Source: Candidatus Microgenomates bacterium
GTDB lineage: Bacteria; Patescibacteriota; Microgenomatia; UBA1400; UBA12108
DNA: 35,277 nt
Direction: 5' to 3'
Assembly (NCBI GenBank): GCA_003576945.1
Contig: QEVC01000010.1
Location: 1-35,277 of the forward strand
A model generated the notes under the pieces. The model was given only the letters and a program-made list of their open reading frames with translations. It did no database searches and was not told where the DNA came from. This document shows positions 33,280 through 35,277 of this stretch, one piece after another (positions within the stretch are counted from its first letter, which is position 1; every line of letters begins with the position of its first letter). Made by a program: the position numbers and the translations under genes.

Positions 33280-33762
33280 ATGGAAGTTTATCGTGACAAT
33301 GCGGGCAAGTCGCCACAATTTAAGTTTACCAGAGAAGTACCCGGTGGGTGGGTTGAGCCCGAAATTATACATCAAGGAAACTTAAAGGAATATCTAGATG
33401 GGGGGGGTAAATTGACGGCATCTCAAGTTGAAAAGGCAATAGCTGACCTAGCGGAGATGCACAAACTTACAGGTGAGGCACATGGAGATATTGTGAAAAA
33501 CCCAGCTTACATTCCAGATTTTAATCGAGAATTAATGCGCAAAGATCTCGAAGCTGTTAAACCTTATGGATTCCTCAACTTCCAAAATATTCTTGTTTCA
33601 CCAGAGGGGGATTTAATACTCCATGATTATGCTGGTAATGCTGACCCCATACCGACTGGTGGATGGCAAGAACCTGCTAGCCATGATGTATATAGCGAAC
33701 AATTTAGGCAGAACGAATTGCAATTCTTTTCAGATGGTCTACGATCTTTAATCTCCATTTAA
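33280..33762 (+). CDS. Kinase-like protein, C-terminal part (catalytic loop)
   Basis: Same frame as the preceding ORF, separated by one TAA and seven sense codons; 160 aa from an internal ATG that has no Shine-Dalgarno. ADLAEMHKLTGEAHGD (55-70), FLNFQNILVSPEGDL (98-112) and HDYAG (115-119) resemble the HGD catalytic loop, Asn and DFG-type metal loop of aminoglycoside phosphotransferase/protein-kinase-like folds, but about 28 residues are inserted between HGD70 and Asn103. The resemblance is by motif only. The stop is immediately adjacent to the convergent stop of the next gene. Confidence 0.55.
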   Translation: MEVYRDNAGKSPQFKFTREVPGGWVEPEIIHQGNLKEYLDGGGKLTASQVEKAIADLAEMHKLTGEAHGDIVKNPAYIPDFNRELMRKDLEAVKPYGFLNFQNILVSPEGDLILHDYAGNADPIPTGGWQEPASHDVYSEQFRQNELQFFSDGLRSLISI

Positions 33763-35163
33763 TCACCTGCGGCGACTTGAAGCACTCGGCAAGTTTTGTC
33801 TGTTGATTAGAGACCGTAAATACTCATACTTCTCAATATCTTTTGCCTGAATTTCTGCCCAATATTCAGGCTTAATGGCCTTAGCTACTTGCAAGAATAA
33901 TGCTAAGGATTCTGGACTATCTTCGATAACGTGTTTGAGTCCCCAATAATTCGTAACCCAAGAGACAAAATATGGACCATAATCAAAGTTTGGCTGTTGT
34001 GATATGAGGTATGGCACGAGGTAATAACTTTCGTATGGTACATTTTCCATGTCAAACATTCCTAGTTGACCAATCAACTCTGCAACTAAATCTTGCTCTA
34101 GCTGTGGGCTATATCCAGGAATGGTGACAAAGTAATCGTGGTTGAAGACTTTAGCTACATCTGCGGGAATGTACATGTCAAAATAACTTCTTTCCTCTGT
34201 CACAAATTTAAAAATATCCACAAACTCGATAAACGTTAAATTATCTCTGACAAAATCGTTACTACTTGACTCGAAAATATAATATCGCTCCGAAGTATAT
34301 TCTCCATACACTTCCTCCATAAATTTATTATGGTCAAAAACATACTTTGGTGGATGAAAGTGGTGGTCTTGCATGTTTTTAACCAGCTCATATCTACTTC
34401 GCTCCGATATATCTTGGACTGTTTCTTGGTATAACTTCTGCGCGTTTGCTTCAGTCAAATGGTCAGCGTACGCATAATAGGTGCTAATCAATCCTCCCTC
34501 ACCACCTAAGTGAGGTCTGATTGCATCATTTGCAATTAAGTCATTGAGGAGATCTTGCTCGGCAGTGGTATTTGGGACAGGGATCTCATCATAGTACGAA
34601 GCATATTGCCCAAAACGTTCGTAAAATAGTTGGCCAGCTAAGTATAGTGAACTCTCAGCGTTATCTGTTGCCAAGTATTCCATGATGTCTGTAAATTGAG
34701 TAGGACTAGCGTAGCAACCATATATTGTCTGCACGCCAGACGTTGAGTAAATATCAGAGCTATGTGCGCGAATTAACTTACTAGCCTCAGATACTAAACG
34801 CTCTCCTAGTTCTGGTGATGGCTGATATCCCAGCTCCTGTAGGCGATACAGCGTAGAAGTACTAGTGAGGGTGATGAAGTTATGGTTATCGAGAGCTTGG
34901 ACGATAAATTCATCTATTTTTACCTGGTCATCTTCCAAATTCCAGACTTTAGATGATAGAAGTGCGGGCGAAAAGTGTAATGTGAGGATGGGATCACCTC
35001 CAATCACTTGAGCAATTCTGGAGACTGATTCGGAAATGTTTTGATATCTTTCAGTTGATCCATATACAATGCTTCCTGGATCAAAAAGTGAGATTAGATC
35101 TGTATTTGTGAGACGATTGTTTTCCAGCAAACTCTTAAGTTGGTCAGTGTCTAGGTACGGCAA
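33763..35163 (-). CDS. Large hypothetical, probably exported protein
   Basis: Not recognised. 466 aa from a TTG at 35163, rich in Tyr, Asp and Glu, mostly helical in appearance, with repeated YY/FxxxY motifs (YASYYDEIP, YYAYADHL, YESYYLVPYL) and a basic C-terminus SASSRRR. Upstream of the TTG the frame stays open to 35229 and encodes NKHKSLNFSNLFALLILNFL, a typical signal or membrane segment, but without ATG, GTG or TTG; CTG at 35229 follows a stop directly. The true start is therefore uncertain, or a small frameshift separates it from the ATG near 35260. It converges with the kinase-like gene with no spacer. Bases 35230-35277 hold nothing else that I can support. Confidence 0.65.
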   Translation of the reverse strand: MPYLDTDQLKSLLENNRLTNTDLISLFDPGSIVYGSTERYQNISESVSRIAQVIGGDPILTLHFSPALLSSKVWNLEDDQVKIDEFIVQALDNHNFITLTSTSTLYRLQELGYQPSPELGERLVSEASKLIRAHSSDIYSTSGVQTIYGCYASPTQFTDIMEYLATDNAESSLYLAGQLFYERFGQYASYYDEIPVPNTTAEQDLLNDLIANDAIRPHLGGEGGLISTYYAYADHLTEANAQKLYQETVQDISERSRYELVKNMQDHHFHPPKYVFDHNKFMEEVYGEYTSERYYIFESSSNDFVRDNLTFIEFVDIFKFVTEERSYFDMYIPADVAKVFNHDYFVTIPGYSPQLEQDLVAELIGQLGMFDMENVPYESYYLVPYLISQQPNFDYGPYFVSWVTNYWGLKHVIEDSPESLALFLQVAKAIKPEYWAEIQAKDIEKYEYLRSLINRQNLPSASSRRR

Positions 35164-35277
35164 TAAGAAATTGAGTATAAGTAAAGCAAACAGGTTGCTG
35201 AAATTGAGGCTTTTGTGCTTGTTATCCAGCTATTTGTGTGATATTTTCCCTAGAATGCATTAAATCGGGCTCGTAGA

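Overview
The window looks like a chromosomal segment of a Patescibacteria (Candidate Phyla Radiation) bacterium. This rests on very compact gene packing, a ThrRS without TGS domain, a PheRS beta subunit without its OB domain, a short DnaX-like delta-prime subunit, and type IV pilus genes (pilB, pilT, pilC, pilD, pilM, pilN, pilO) with no outer-membrane secretin PilQ. TGA ends several genes (rnc, tyrS, pilN), so the standard bacterial code is used and UGA-recoding lineages (Gracilibacteria, Absconditabacteria) are excluded. The exact lineage cannot be read from the sequence alone.

Layout. 1-6214, minus strand: gyrB, inorganic pyrophosphatase and gyrA in one run with a small ORF beyond gyrA, preceded by a short delta-prime gene. 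6237-11714, plus strand: pilB, pilT, pilC, a major-pilin-like gene with the best Shine-Dalgarno of the cluster, and prepilin peptidase pilD. 11701-14908, minus strand: seven consecutive prepilin/pseudopilin genes. 14968-18155, plus strand: a PilX-like protein and pilM-pilN-pilO. The two pilus blocks diverge from overlapping promoters. 18152-23251, minus strand: khpA, rpsP, rnc, nusB, rpmF, recG, a 33-aa membrane peptide and tyrS. 23288-25873: a plus-strand class A penicillin-binding protein. 25870-32319, minus strand: pheT, pheS, a heptad-repeat coiled-coil protein, rplT, rpmI, infC and thrS. 32320-35277: an accessory-looking tail with the thrS leader, a large structured element, a kinase-like gene split by one in-frame UAA, and a large unknown protein.

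The most notable region is 32320-32850. Upstream of thrS lies what reads as a complete transcription attenuator: a 17-aa leader peptide with eight consecutive Thr codons, an antiterminator starting at its stop codon, and a mutually exclusive intrinsic terminator. Next to it is a roughly 270-nt element with at least eight perfect stems nested in a branched architecture, a strong candidate for an undescribed structured RNA. The ThrRS gene itself has a precise 14-residue gap that removes the class II motif 2 strand and a zinc ligand. infC appears to start at a CTG codon whose Shine-Dalgarno sits in a hairpin loop. Many promoters in the window place the -10 box only 6-11 nt before the start codon, which predicts leaderless mRNAs. 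No tRNA, rRNA, CRISPR array or insertion sequence was recognised.
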